DNA of 64,000 nucleotides from Rhizobium skierniewicense. Its GTDB lineage: Bacteria > Pseudomonadota > Alphaproteobacteria > Rhizobiales > Rhizobiaceae. Where the stretch lies: positions 248,001 to 312,000 of the forward strand of contig NZ_JACIDV010000007.1 in assembly GCF_014196515.1 (NCBI RefSeq), in the 5' to 3' direction. The position numbers and the translations under genes were made by a program. Below, piece after piece: positions 46,592 through 55,319 of this stretch (the first letter of the stretch is position 1; each line of letters begins with the position of its first letter). The notes below the pieces were generated by a model. The model was not told where the DNA came from. It ran no database searches and was given only the letters and a program-made list of their open reading frames with translations.

Positions 46592-47449
46592 TTAGAGGAT
46601 GTTGAGCTTGCGCCGCATGGCATGGCCCTTGTAGACGCCGAGAATACGAACTTTTTCGGAGAAGAAACGCAGTTCTTCCAAAGCGTGGCGCACCGGCTCG
46701 TCTTCGGGATGGCCTTCAATATCCGCATAAAACTGCGTGGCCACGAACTTGCCGCCCAGCTGGTAGCTTTCCAGTTTCGTCATGTTGATACCATTGGTCG
46801 CAAAGCCGCCCATGGCCTTGTAGAGCGCGGCTGGAATGTTGCGGACATTGAAGACGAAGGTCGTGACGATCACCTCTTCCGGCGATGTCCGCTTGACCCA
46901 GTCTTCCTCGCGCGACAGGACGACGAAACGGGTGACGTTGTTGTCCGAATCCTCGACATTCTCTGCCAGGATTTCCAAACCGTAGAGATCTGATGCCAGC
47001 CGCGGCGCAAGCGCTGCCATACTGCGATCGCCCAGTTCGGAGACCAGCTTTGCCGCACCGGCCGTATCGCCTGCAACGACGGGCTTCCAGCCGTTGGAGC
47101 GAATGATCTTGCGGCACTGTCCCAGCGCGTGAATGTGGCTGTGGACGGTCTTGATCTCGTCCTTCTTCACACCCGGCAACACCATCAGCTGGAAGCGAAT
47201 GGGCATGAAATATTCGCCTATGATGTGCAGGCGTGATTCGGGCAAAAGGTGGTGAATATCGGCGACACGACCCGCGAGCGTGTTTTCGATGGGGATCATC
47301 GCAAGATCGGCGTCACCGTTTTCAAGCGCGTTGAAGGCATCCTCGAACGTCGGGCACGGCAGCGGGTCAAGCTGCGGAAAGACATCGCGGCAGGCCATGT
47401 CGGAATTGGCGCCATAGTCGCCCTGAAAGGCAATCGAATTGCTGCTCAT
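46592..47449 (-). CDS. pheA: Prephenate dehydratase
   Basis: Converts prephenate to phenylpyruvate in phenylalanine synthesis. The 285-residue monofunctional enzyme (no chorismate mutase domain) starts MSSNSIAFQGDYGANSDMAC. It contains IPIENTLAGRVADIHHLLPE and the catalytic region ending NVTRFVVLSREE (TRF motif). A C-terminal ACT domain (about 195-275; FVFNVRNIPAALYKAMGGFA, NMTKLESYQLGGKFVATQFY) is the phenylalanine feedback site, with an ESR-like ESY. It begins 13 bases after kdsB on the same strand, so the two are probably co-transcribed. Confidence 0.96.
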   Translation of the reverse strand: MSSNSIAFQGDYGANSDMACRDVFPQLDPLPCPTFEDAFNALENGDADLAMIPIENTLAGRVADIHHLLPESRLHIIGEYFMPIRFQLMVLPGVKKDEIKTVHSHIHALGQCRKIIRSNGWKPVVAGDTAGAAKLVSELGDRSMAALAPRLASDLYGLEILAENVEDSDNNVTRFVVLSREEDWVKRTSPEEVIVTTFVFNVRNIPAALYKAMGGFATNGINMTKLESYQLGGKFVATQFYADIEGHPEDEPVRHALEELRFFSEKVRILGVYKGHAMRRKLNIL

Positions 47450-47462
47450 GATTTGATCGCCA

Positions 47463-48218
47463 TTATCTGCCTGTGTTTCCCAAAATCTCGCGCGCCTTGT
47501 CGAGCTGCACTTGTGTGTCGACGCCCAGCGGCACCGAATGGACGATTTCCGCATCGATGCGCATGCCGGCCTCCAGCGCCCGTAGCTGTTCGAGGCTTTC
47601 ACGCATCTCAAGGGCCGATGGCTTGAGGGACACGAATCTTTCGAGTGCTGCGCGGCGGTAGGTGTAGAGCCCGATGTGATGATAAAGCGGACCCTGGCCG
47701 TGGGGTGCCGTCGCGCGCGTGAAATAAAGTGCCTTCAAACGTGTCTGGGATATCGGGCTGCCGACGATCTTGACCACGCTGGGGTTGGTCTTTTCTTCCT
47801 CATCGGTGATTTCGACCGTCAGCGTGGCTATATCAGTCGAGGCATTTTCCATGGGACGGAGTGAGGCACGGATCGTCTCCGGCTCGATCGTTGGAAGATC
47901 GCCCTGAACGTTGATGATGAATTCGGCGCGGCCGTGCGGGTCGGCTTTTTGCAGGGCTTCAAAAATCCGGTCGGAGCCGGACTGGTGGTCGAGGCTCGTC
48001 ATCGTCACCTCGAAACCGGCATTCTTCACCACGTCAAAGACATCGGGATGATCGACAGCGACGACGATGCGCTCAGCACCTGCTTCGCGCGCGCGCATTG
48101 CAACCTGAACGACCATCGGGTGGCCCGCAATATCCGCCAGAGGCTTTCCGGGAAGGCGTGTGGAGGCCATTCGTGCCGGAATAAGGACAATGGCCTTTTC
48201 GAAAACGTTATTATTCAT
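47463..48218 (-). CDS. kdsB: 3-deoxy-manno-octulosonate cytidylyltransferase
   Basis: Activates KDO as CMP-KDO for the inner core of lipopolysaccharide. The 251-residue protein has the nucleotide-binding start [20 protein letters not shown], and [20 protein letters not shown] with the metal-binding aspartate. Later come [20 protein letters not shown] and [20 protein letters not shown], all family signatures. It is the first gene of the kdsB-pheA pair and is divergent from cycM. Confidence 0.97.
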   Translation of the reverse strand: MNNNVFEKAIVLIPARMASTRLPGKPLADIAGHPMVVQVAMRAREAGAERIVVAVDHPDVFDVVKNAGFEVTMTSLDHQSGSDRIFEALQKADPHGRAEFIINVQGDLPTIEPETIRASLRPMENASTDIATLTVEITDEEEKTNPSVVKIVGSPISQTRLKALYFTRATAPHGQGPLYHHIGLYTYRRAALERFVSLKPSALEMRESLEQLRALEAGMRIDAEIVHSVPLGVDTQVQLDKAREILGNTGR

Positions 48219-48366
48219 CCAACACCCTTCAAATCCCGCCTGAAAAGTGGCAATACGTCACGGTGCGGGGAACATATTCAAGTTGCGCAGGCTGTGCAAA
48301 AGCCATAGCTTTCGAGCAATTTCAAGATGTCCGTTTATGCGAACGGTTGTGAGGGAGCGCAAATCA

Positions 48367-48939
48367 ATGGATTCACGTGTTAACATGGCGGTTGGTGCCC
48401 TATTGGGCACGATCTTCGTCCTGATGTCGGTGTCGATCGCATCCGAGGGAATTTTCCACGCGCCAGCGCCGGAAAAGGAAGGCTACGCCATTGTTGCAGA
48501 AACAAGTGCTGACAGCGCCAGCGGTGAACCCGCCGCCGCTGCCACGCCAATTGCAAAGCTTCTCGCCAGCGCTGACGCCGCGAAGGGTGAGACCGTCTTC
48601 AAAAAGTGTACGAGCTGTCACACCGGGGAGAGCGGCGGCCCCAACAAAGTCGGTCCTAATCTTTATGACGTCGTCAATCGCCCGATCGCCAGCCACGCAG
48701 GTTTCAGCTATTCGGCTGGCATGAAGGACTTTTCCAAGGGTAGCACCGTGAAGTGGGACTACGACCACCTCAGCTATTTCATCGAGGCGCCGAAGAAGCA
48801 CGTTCCAGGTACAGCCATGGGCTTTGCCGGTATCAAGAAAGAAACGGAACGCGCCGATCTGATCGCTTATCTGCGCACGCTTTCGGCCAATCCGGCTCCC
48901 TTGCCGGATCCGAATGCGCCGCCTGAACAGATCAACTAA
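48367..48939 (+). CDS. cycM: Membrane-anchored cytochrome c (CycM type)
   Basis: Carries electrons from the bc1 complex to the terminal oxidase. The 190-residue protein has an uncleaved N-terminal anchor (about 7-26) and an Ala/Glu/Pro-rich linker. The class I cytochrome c domain has the haem motif CTSCH (C81, C84, H85) and sixth ligand M151 in [10 protein letters not shown]. The ATG at 48367 has GAGGGAG upstream. The tail is proline-rich ([16 protein letters not shown]). It is divergent from kdsB and ends in a bidirectional terminator. Confidence 0.95.
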   Translation: MDSRVNMAVGALLGTIFVLMSVSIASEGIFHAPAPEKEGYAIVAETSADSASGEPAAAATPIAKLLASADAAKGETVFKKCTSCHTGESGGPNKVGPNLYDVVNRPIASHAGFSYSAGMKDFSKGSTVKWDYDHLSYFIEAPKKHVPGTAMGFAGIKKETERADLIAYLRTLSANPAPLPDPNAPPEQIN

Positions 48940-48943
48940 AACG

Positions 48944-48972
48944 AAAAAAGCCCGGCTCGACCGGGCTTTTTT
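48944..48972. terminator. Bidirectional terminator between cycM and the PBP gene
   Basis: AAGCCCGG-CTCGA-CCGGGCTT with A6 before and T6 after can end both the plus-strand cycM transcript and the convergent minus-strand PBP transcript. Confidence 0.85.
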
Positions 48973-49003
48973 CTGTCCAGATGGATGCGACATAGACGTG
49001 CGA

Positions 49004-51355
49004 TCAGTTGCCCATCAGAATGTCGAACAGGGTCGTCTGTTTCGGTGCGGGCTGTCTTTGCTGTAAACCACCGCCGCCGATATCGGCCGGGGGTACAGGA
49101 CCGCCATCATATTGCTGCTGCTGCTGATGCTGCGGGAACTGCTGGGACGGTGCATCGACCGGCGGATATTGCGGGTTTGATGCGGTCTGGTCGCGACCGA
49201 CTGGTGCTGCCGGATAGTTAGCCGGGACAGGCGCACCGTTTCCACCCAGTGCATTGGATATGAGATCACTGAGCGATTTTGGCAGGGCAGTCGGTGCATC
49301 GGCCATGGGCTGACCGATCTCAGGGGTGCCTAAATTGCCAAGACCGAAGAGCGGCGATGGCGTCAGCCCGGAGTGGGCAGCCGTCATGAATTCCTTCCAC
49401 GCCTTAGCGGGCAGGCCACCACCGGTCACCTTTTTCATGGAGGTGCCATCGTCATTGCCGAACCAGACGCCCGTTGTCAGCGTGCTGGTATAGCCGACGA
49501 ACAGCGCGTCGCGGAAGGACTGCGTGGTGCCGGACTTGCCCGCCGCCTGCCAGCCTTTGAGCTTGGCGGCCTTGCCGGTGCCCGCATTGATGACGCCGGT
49601 CAACATGCTGTTCATGGTGGCGGCAATCGCTTCGCTCAGCACCCGTGGCGGATTGTCATATTTGTTCTCATAGAGAACCTTGCCATCGGCATCGGTGATT
49701 CGCTTGACGATGTGCGGCGTGGCCTTGAAGCCGCCATTCATCATCGGCGCGTAGGCCGAGGTCAGCTCCAGAAGCGAGACTTCCGACGTTCCCAGCGCAA
49801 TGGAGGCATTGGCCTGTAAATCCGATTCGATGCCCATGCGGTGCGCCACCTGAGTGACCCTTTCAGGGCCGACTTCCATGACGAGCTGGGCTGCGATGGT
49901 GTTGAGCGAATTGGCCAGTGCGGTAGCAAGGGTGACCTCGCCGCGATATTTCTGATCGTAATTTTCCGGTGTCCATTTGCCGATCTTGACCGGCGCGTCG
50001 TTTCGCACCGAATTGGGCGTCAGGCCATTTTCCAACGCGGCAATGTAGACGAAGGGTTTGAAGGCCGAACCGGGCTGGCGCTTGGCCTTGGATGCGCGGT
50101 TGAACTGACTTTGGGAATAGTCAGCGCCGCCAACAATGGCCCTGATGGCACCGGTGCCATCGATGGAGGCCAGTGCTGCCTGCGATGCGCCGAGCTTCTT
50201 GCCCTCGTTTTTCAAGACGTCGGACAACGACTTTTCAGCCTCTTTCTCCAGATCGAGATCGATGGTCGTATCGACCACCAGATCCTGCTTAACATCGCCC
50301 ACCAGCATGCGCACTTCATCGAGCACCATATCGGCGGCATAGTGTTCGGCACCAGACCAGAAGCGCTTGGCCTTGGTGGGTGGCTGTGACATGGCTGTCT
50401 TGATTTCGTCTTCTGTTATGAAGCCGACATCCTGCATCGACTGCAGAACGACCTGCGCACGCTCTTCGGCGGCCTGAGGATCTCGCGCAGGTGACAGGCG
50501 CGACGGCGCTTTAAGCAATCCGGCCAGCAAAGCGGCCTCGCCCAGATTGACGTCCCGGGCGGACTTGTTGAAATAACGACGCGACGCCGCTTCAACACCA
50601 TAAGCGTTGGAGCCGAAATAGACCCGGTTCAGATACATCGCCATGATCTGATCCTTGGTGTATTTCTGCTCCAGCCAGAAGGCGAGCAGAACTTCCTGAA
50701 TCTTGCGCTCCAGCGTTCTGTCGGGAGACAGGAACAGGTTTTTCGCCAGTTGCTGAGTGAGTGTTGACCCCCCCTGGACAGCGCGACCGCTGACGATGTT
50801 GGTAACGATGGCACGGGCAAGGCCAAGCGGGTCGACACCGAAGTGCGAATAAAACCGCCGGTCTTCGATGGCCATGACGGCTTGGGGCAAATAGGGCGAC
50901 ATATCCTCTAGCGCCAGCGCCTCGCCCCCCGTCGTACCGCGATTGGCAAGAACGGAACCATCGACCGCGACGATTTTGAGGTTGGGCGGACGCTCGGGAA
51001 TCGACCATGTGCTGGCGCTGGGCATACGCGCGGCATAGTAGGCAACGAGACCTGCCACACCGATACCGCCCCATATGCCAAGCACGATGCACCAATAGGC
51101 GAATGTGCGGATGAAACCAGTTATGCCGCCGCCAGCGGAACGCGTCTGCCGCTTTTGCGCGCGAGACGGTTTTGCGCGCTGGCGCTTGGGTGCCGGTGCA
51201 TCGTCAACGTCATAGGTCGCGGACGTCTTGCCGCGCGCTTTGCCCTTGTTGCCGGTAATGCGGTCGCTTTCATCCAGACGCAGATCATCGCCGGATTCCT
51301 TGAAATCCCCGAAAGAAGGTTCTACGCGCTGGCGTGACTTGCCGTTACCTGCCAT
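49004..51355 (-). CDS. Class A penicillin-binding protein (PBP1A-type, transglycosylase/transpeptidase)
   Basis: Builds and cross-links peptidoglycan. The 783-residue protein has a basic cytoplasmic N-terminus of about 80 residues and a single anchor (about 82-106). The GT51 domain carries the catalytic glutamate in AIEDRRFYSHFGVDPLGLAR, then GGSTLTQQLAKNLFLSPDRT. The transpeptidase domain has the SxxK serine in PGSAFKPFVY, SLN in LANSLNTIAA and KSGTT near 620. A low-complexity Gln/Pro-rich tail (about 700-783) ends LFDILMGN. It lacks an OB-like insertion of gammaproteobacterial PBP1a. Confidence 0.94.
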   Translation of the reverse strand: MAGNGKSRQRVEPSFGDFKESGDDLRLDESDRITGNKGKARGKTSATYDVDDAPAPKRQRAKPSRAQKRQTRSAGGGITGFIRTFAYWCIVLGIWGGIGVAGLVAYYAARMPSASTWSIPERPPNLKIVAVDGSVLANRGTTGGEALALEDMSPYLPQAVMAIEDRRFYSHFGVDPLGLARAIVTNIVSGRAVQGGSTLTQQLAKNLFLSPDRTLERKIQEVLLAFWLEQKYTKDQIMAMYLNRVYFGSNAYGVEAASRRYFNKSARDVNLGEAALLAGLLKAPSRLSPARDPQAAEERAQVVLQSMQDVGFITEDEIKTAMSQPPTKAKRFWSGAEHYAADMVLDEVRMLVGDVKQDLVVDTTIDLDLEKEAEKSLSDVLKNEGKKLGASQAALASIDGTGAIRAIVGGADYSQSQFNRASKAKRQPGSAFKPFVYIAALENGLTPNSVRNDAPVKIGKWTPENYDQKYRGEVTLATALANSLNTIAAQLVMEVGPERVTQVAHRMGIESDLQANASIALGTSEVSLLELTSAYAPMMNGGFKATPHIVKRITDADGKVLYENKYDNPPRVLSEAIAATMNSMLTGVINAGTGKAAKLKGWQAAGKSGTTQSFRDALFVGYTSTLTTGVWFGNDDGTSMKKVTGGGLPAKAWKEFMTAAHSGLTPSPLFGLGNLGTPEIGQPMADAPTALPKSLSDLISNALGGNGAPVPANYPAAPVGRDQTASNPQYPPVDAPSQQFPQHQQQQQYDGGPVPPADIGGGGLQQRQPAPKQTTLFDILMGN

Positions 51356-51480
51356 TAGCGGGAAATTGCTCCATGATGTGGCGCTTCGATCTGCTGCACC
51401 GTGATCGCCTTTCGATCCCGATGAAGCTTAAATGCGGCGATTTAAGGTGGGGTTAAGGACGTCGAACCATCACGTTGCCG

Positions 51481-51939
51481 TCACTGGCAGACGTCGATCC
51501 ACTCCGCCGCCGTGAGTGCTGCCATATGATCGGGTGCAATGCGCACGGCGGCATTGGTGGCTCCGGCTGCCGGTACCACTTCGTCATAGGCCTTGAGCGA
51601 GATGTCGCAATAGACGGGCATGGCAGAGGGCAGACCGAAGGGGCAAACGCCGCCGATGGGATGACTGGTCACCTCCACGACGTCGTCACCGCCCAACATG
51701 CGCGGTTTGGCACCGAATCGGTCGCGGAATTTGCGATTGTCCAATCTTTTTGTGCCGGCAGTGACGACGAGAAGAACGATGTCTCCGGCCCTCAGGCAAA
51801 TCGTCTTTGCGATCTGATCTGGATCGACATTGTGGGCCAGCGCCGCCATAGCCACAGTCGCAGAACTGTCCTCGGTCACCAGCACGCCGATCTCGGGTGC
51901 ACGACGTGCGAAGAATTCTCTGACGGATTCAAGGCTCAT
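51481..51939 (-). CDS. YbaK/EbsC family aminoacyl-tRNA deacylase-like protein
   Basis: A 152-residue protein of the YbaK/ProX fold, which removes wrongly attached amino acids from tRNA (Cys-tRNA-Pro and similar). The sequence has the family motifs QIAKTICLRAGDIVLLVVTA (with the key lysine), RKFRDRFGAKPRMLGGDDVV and HPIGGVCPFGLPSAMPVYCD, where GGVCPFG is diagnostic. Exact substrate is not known. Confidence 0.92.
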   Translation of the reverse strand: MSLESVREFFARRAPEIGVLVTEDSSATVAMAALAHNVDPDQIAKTICLRAGDIVLLVVTAGTKRLDNRKFRDRFGAKPRMLGGDDVVEVTSHPIGGVCPFGLPSAMPVYCDISLKAYDEVVPAAGATNAAVRIAPDHMAALTAAEWIDVCQ

Positions 51940-52059
51940 GCGTAATCTTTAGGCGTTGCGCTTCACAGAAGCAAGGTTTCGATAGAGAGGTATGCATTTT
52001 ACGCAATGCTGCGCTGCAATGTCTCGACTGTTCATCGCTATCGAATATGGTATTTTCAA

Positions 52060-52182
52060 ATCATCGAAGCGACGCACTCCTCCTCCCAGCGTCGCCCGAT
52101 TGGACTGACAACACTCCTCCTCCCAGTTGTCAGTCAGTATCAAGAACCCGGCGCACCTCCTCCCGCGCCGGGTTTTTGCTTT
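52060..52182 (+). ncRNA. sRNA with three CUCCUCCC-loop hairpins (alpha-r14/NfeR1-like)
   Basis: The gap between ybaK and cspA holds three consecutive stem-loops. GCGACGC/GCGTCGC (52069-52095) and GACTGACAAC/GTTGTCAGTC (52103-52135) both have the loop ACTCCTCCTCCCA. AACCCGGCGC/GCGCCGGGTT (52145-52174) has the loop ACCTCCTCCC and is followed by TTTTTGCTTT as terminator. Repeated single-stranded anti-Shine-Dalgarno motifs on stable stems are the mark of the rhizobial alpha-r14 family, whose S. meliloti member NfeR1 represses many transporter mRNAs. The 5' end is approximate. Confidence 0.85.
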
Positions 52183-52449
52183 CCTAGATTCCTGTTTCAG
52201 TTGAGATACCCCGAATTCCTGCAGGAATTTACACGATCAGGTCGCAAATTTCGAGGCAGCAGACGCGGCTTCGTTATCGAAGAAACTTGACTTATTGGTG
52301 CCGTAACCTTAGGTGTTTTGCCATCGATATTTGTTTGACGACCAGAGCTTCAGCGTCCCCATAGACGTAAACGACGATCTTCCCTTCAAATTCGAGAACA
52401 CCGCGCTGACGTTCAGCGCAAAAGTAATGCCAACGGAAGGAACATCGTT

Positions 52450-52659
52450 ATGGCGACTGGTACAGTAAAGTGGTTCAACGCAACCAAGGGCTACGGCTTC
52501 ATTCAGCCTGATGATGGCGCACAGGACGTTTTCGTTCACATCTCCGCAGTTGAGCGCGCTGGCCTGAACGGCCTCAAGGATGGTCAGAAGATCACCTATG
52601 AACTCGTGCAGGACCGTCGTTCTGGCAAGATGTCTGCAGACAGCATCGTCGCTGCTTAA
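52450..52659 (+). CDS. cspA: Cold-shock protein (CspA family)
   Basis: A 69-residue single cold-shock domain that binds single-stranded RNA and DNA. RNP1 is KGYGFIQ and RNP2 VFVHISAV, within [29 protein letters not shown] precedes the ATG. The roughly 270 bases upstream up to the sRNA contain no other gene, leaving room for a long 5' untranslated region as is common for csp genes. A terminator follows 45 bases after the stop. Confidence 0.97.
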   Translation: MATGTVKWFNATKGYGFIQPDDGAQDVFVHISAVERAGLNGLKDGQKITYELVQDRRSGKMSADSIVAA

Positions 52660-52703
52660 GACTGACGATGGATCGGCTGTGGGGTTGATCCGATAAAACG
52701 TTG

Positions 52704-52728
52704 AAGGCCGGGTCAAACCGGCCTTTTT
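52704..52728 (+). terminator. Rho-independent terminator of cspA
   Basis: AAGGCCGG-GTCAAA-CCGGCCTT followed by TTT and TCTTT. Confidence 0.85.
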
Positions 52729-52891
52729 CTTTGGGTAAAGCGCCCGCCTTGAAGCGCACTCTGAAGACGGAACTGGGTTAAAAATCAGTCTTCCCCTTGA
52801 AAACATGCGACCCGACACCAATATAAAGGCCATCAGTGTTTCAGCAACCTCTTATGAGGTCATCTGAACGAAATGATGGCGCAGTTGAGCG

Positions 52892-52906
52892 TTAACTAAA
52901 TGTTAA
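52892..52906 (+). promoter_or_regulatory. Candidate CtrA binding site
   Basis: TTAA-CTAAATG-TTAA followed by CC fits the CtrA consensus TTAA-N7-TTAA. It lies about 85 bases upstream of the candidate sRNA at 52988-53066 and in a region without coding sequence. A match of this length can occur by chance. Confidence 0.4.
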
Positions 52907-52987
52907 CCAAAGCAGCGCAATCTGTTTCGGAAGACATGAGCGACAGCGGATTTGCTGGCGCCGTGCTGAGACACATACCGTTTTATG

Positions 52988-53066
52988 CGCTTTGACCACG
53001 GATGTACTGGCACTGAGGCTGAAACGGTAAGGAAAGGTCGGGCTTGCCCCGGCCTTTTGCTTTTTC
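52988..53066 (+). ncRNA. Candidate small RNA sharing the CACGGATGTACTGG motif
   Basis: In the cspA-M20 gap, CACGGATGTACTGG is followed by GGCTGAAACGG and a terminator AAGGTCGGG-CTTG-CCCCGGCCTT (53034-53056) with TTGCTTTTT. The same motif, followed by GGATGAAAGCGGG and a terminator, appears at 13118. Two unlinked copies with the same order of parts suggest a small RNA family. The promoter is unclear. The stem around the loop is much weaker here than in the other copy (CCA/TGG only). Confidence 0.45.
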
Positions 53067-53085
53067 AGGCATTCGCCTCGATAAC

Positions 53086-53112
53086 GCCGCCCGTTGCCGG
53101 GCGGCTTTTTTT
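53086..53112 (+). terminator. Second plus-strand terminator before the M20 gene
   Basis: GCCGCCCG-TTGC-CGGGCGGC followed by seven T residues. The orientation serves a plus-strand transcript, most likely read-through from the sRNA candidate just upstream; on the minus strand the T-run is missing. Confidence 0.75.
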
Positions 53113-54502
53113 ATTTCACAGCCAGGGCCGTCAAGATGCGAACCCACGAACGGATGCCCTTGTGGAACGATTGCAGATCGTATTTTTCATTCGGCGAATG
53201 AATACGGTCATCCGTCAGGCCAAAGCCGATCATCAGCGAATCCATACCCAGCATCTTTTGGAAGTCCCCCACGATGGGGATCGATCCGCCCATCCCAATC
53301 ACAACGGCAGGCTTTGCCCACTCGTCCGAAAGCGCATTCTTCGCTTTCGTCAATGCGGGCGAATCATAAGATAGCTGGATGGCTGGCGAAGCGCCGTGCT
53401 CATGAAATTCCACCGAGCAATCGGCGGGAATTTTGGAACGGACATAGGCACGGAAGCTTTCGCGGATAGCGGCAGGGTCCTGGTTCCCAACCAGGCGGAA
53501 CGACACTTTCGCCGACGCTTTCGCCGCAATCACGGTCTTGAAGCCTTCACCGGTATAGCCCCCGATGATCCCGTTGACTTCAGCAGTTGGGCGCGCCCAG
53601 GTCAGTTCCAGAACTGAACGACCCTTTTCGCCAGCCGGGATGGAGAGACCGACCTGTCCCAAAAAGCTTTCGGCGGTGCGGCCGAGATTATCCCACGACG
53701 CCTTGATATTGCCCGGTGTTTCTTCAACGCCATCATAGAAGCCCGGCAAGGTAATGCGACCCGTCTCATCGTGCAGACCGGCCAGGATTTGCGTCAGAAT
53801 ATGGATCGGGTTGGCCGCAGCCCCGCCGAAAAGACCGGAGTGGAGATCGCGGTCAGCCGCCGTCACCACGATTTCTTCTCCGACCAGCCCGCGCAGGGCT
53901 GCCGCAATCGCAGGTGTTTCGCGATCCCACATGCTGGTATCACACACCAGCGCGTAATCCGCCTTCAGTTCATCGGCATTGGCATCAAGGAAGGGTTTGA
54001 GCGAGGGAGAACCAGATTCCTCTTCGCCTTCAAACAGAATGGTGATGCGCAGCGGCAACGCGCCATGGACCTGCTTGTAGGCCCGGCACGCTTCCACAAA
54101 GGTCATCAACTGACCCTTGTCATCCGAGGTACCACGCCCCGTGATGGCCTGTCTGCCTTCGCCAATATCCTTCAACGCAGGATCGAACGGCTCGTTTTCC
54201 CACAGATGGAGGGGATCGACAGGCTGAACGTCGTAATGGCCGTAAAACAAGACGTGCGGCGCATCCGGTGCCGCGCCATCGTGGTGGGCAACGACCATAG
54301 GATGACCTGCGGTTTCACGCACGGATGCCTTGAAGCCGATATTCGTCAAATCACGAACCAGCCAGTCAGCCGCCTTGCTGCATTCCGCCTTGTAGGCAGG
54401 GTCCGTCGAGATGGATTTTATGCGAACGAATTCGAAAAGCTTGTCGAGGCTGGAGTTGAGGTTTTCGTCAACCGCCGAGAGAACGGGGGATATGTCTGTC
54501 AT
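53111..54502 (-). CDS. M20 family dipeptidase/metallopeptidase
   Basis: A 463-residue di-zinc peptidase of the ArgE/DapE/CNDP superfamily. Metal-binding motifs are VLFYGHYDVQPVDP (His, Asp), ITGRGTSDDKGQL (bridging Asp) and LFEGEEESGSPSL (catalytic Glu-Glu). A dimerisation domain follows (about 200-360; DLHSGLFGGAAANPIHILTQ), and GMGGSIPIV and SPNEKYDLQSFHKGI near the end complete the metal site. The architecture fits cytosolic dipeptidases rather than DapE, which is shorter. Substrate is not known. Confidence 0.92.
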   Translation of the reverse strand: MTDISPVLSAVDENLNSSLDKLFEFVRIKSISTDPAYKAECSKAADWLVRDLTNIGFKASVRETAGHPMVVAHHDGAAPDAPHVLFYGHYDVQPVDPLHLWENEPFDPALKDIGEGRQAITGRGTSDDKGQLMTFVEACRAYKQVHGALPLRITILFEGEEESGSPSLKPFLDANADELKADYALVCDTSMWDRETPAIAAALRGLVGEEIVVTAADRDLHSGLFGGAAANPIHILTQILAGLHDETGRITLPGFYDGVEETPGNIKASWDNLGRTAESFLGQVGLSIPAGEKGRSVLELTWARPTAEVNGIIGGYTGEGFKTVIAAKASAKVSFRLVGNQDPAAIRESFRAYVRSKIPADCSVEFHEHGASPAIQLSYDSPALTKAKNALSDEWAKPAVVIGMGGSIPIVGDFQKMLGMDSLMIGFGLTDDRIHSPNEKYDLQSFHKGIRSWVRILTALAVK

Positions 54503-54639
54503 TACGCGATCCTGTCATGCGAAGATTTCAGGACAATAGAGCAAAGACTTCAGTGTTTCGAGCCGGAAAATCACCTCTTTGCCGAAGGCGATGACATCTG
54601 CCCTACCGCGCATGGTCGCGCGGACTCGAAAGTTTCACA

Positions 54640-55083
54640 TCAGATTTTCTGGTCGGCCGCTCTCGCTGCGTCGATCGTACGCCCCATATATTCGAGCAGC
54701 AAGTGTCGCTCGAACTTCAAAAGTCCCGCCAGCATCGCATCGTCTGTATCCTGGGAGGCGGCAATGGCCTGGACCTCCAACTCGCGGCCCTTCTCCGTCA
54801 ATTCGATAATCTGTGCCCGGCGATCCCTGGGATGCGGTTTGCGATGGATCAACCCGTCGCGCTCCATCCGCCCCAGCGTATTGGCAAGCGTCGCCTGTTC
54901 GACATCAACGCGATCCAGCAATTGTCGCTGGGTCAGGCCATCCTCGTTCCAGAGCTCCAGCAACACCGGAAATTGGCCCGGAGAAAAACTGAGCACCACC
55001 GCGCGCCTGTTTAGCGCCTTCGAAAAACTTTTTGCCAATTGCGCTGCAAGATAGGTCGCCGAATCGTTTCTCGAAAAACGCAT
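54640..55083 (-). CDS. MarR family transcriptional regulator
   Basis: A 147-residue winged-helix regulator. GQFPVLLELWNEDGLTQRQL leads into the recognition helix QATLANTLGRMERDGLIHRK, followed by the wing PHPRDRRAQIIELTEKGREL, with D-R-R as in the family signature. Long helices at both ends form the dimer interface. No divergent target gene is evident: upstream lies the sRNA and polA. Its ligand and targets are unknown. Confidence 0.9.
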   Translation of the reverse strand: MRFSRNDSATYLAAQLAKSFSKALNRRAVVLSFSPGQFPVLLELWNEDGLTQRQLLDRVDVEQATLANTLGRMERDGLIHRKPHPRDRRAQIIELTEKGRELEVQAIAASQDTDDAMLAGLLKFERHLLLEYMGRTIDAARAADQKI

Positions 55084-55180
55084 ATCATCTCCTCCCTTGG
55101 ATCACGCTGCACGGCTTTTATTGCATATCATGCTATGTAGATCGGTTGGCTTTCGCGGAGCATACGGATCAAAAAACGAC

Positions 55181-55318
55181 AATAAAAAACCGCCATGGCC
55201 GGGAGGGACAGCCATGGCGGTATGTTGAAGGACAAAGGCCCGGAGAGGGGGGGTAGGCCTTTGTCCGGTCTGAAGCGGCGGGGGACGAGCCAGCAATCAG
55301 ACTACGGCGTGATCAGTC
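55181..55318 (-). ncRNA. sRNA with three C-rich-loop hairpins (alpha-r7-like)
   Basis: Between marR and polA the minus strand has three stem-loops in series. GTCTGA/TCAGAC (55302-55268) encloses a loop with CGTCCCCCGCC. GGACAAAGGCC/GGCCTTTGTCC (55266-55230) has a loop with ACCCCCCCTCTCC. ACCGCCATGGC/GCCATGGCGGT (55221-55189) has a loop with TGTCCCTCCC and is followed by TTTTTTATT as terminator. From memory, the rhizobial alpha-r7 sRNA lies beside polA, which supports the assignment. The 5' end is approximate. Confidence 0.75.
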
Positions 55319-55319
55319 G

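Noticed and set aside
52309-52833. A 174-codon minus-strand frame over cspA
   Set aside because: Antisense to cspA, a certain gene, and with no domain.
53771-55054. A 427-codon plus-strand frame across the M20 peptidase and MarR genes
   Set aside because: Antisense to two clear genes and without protein-like features.
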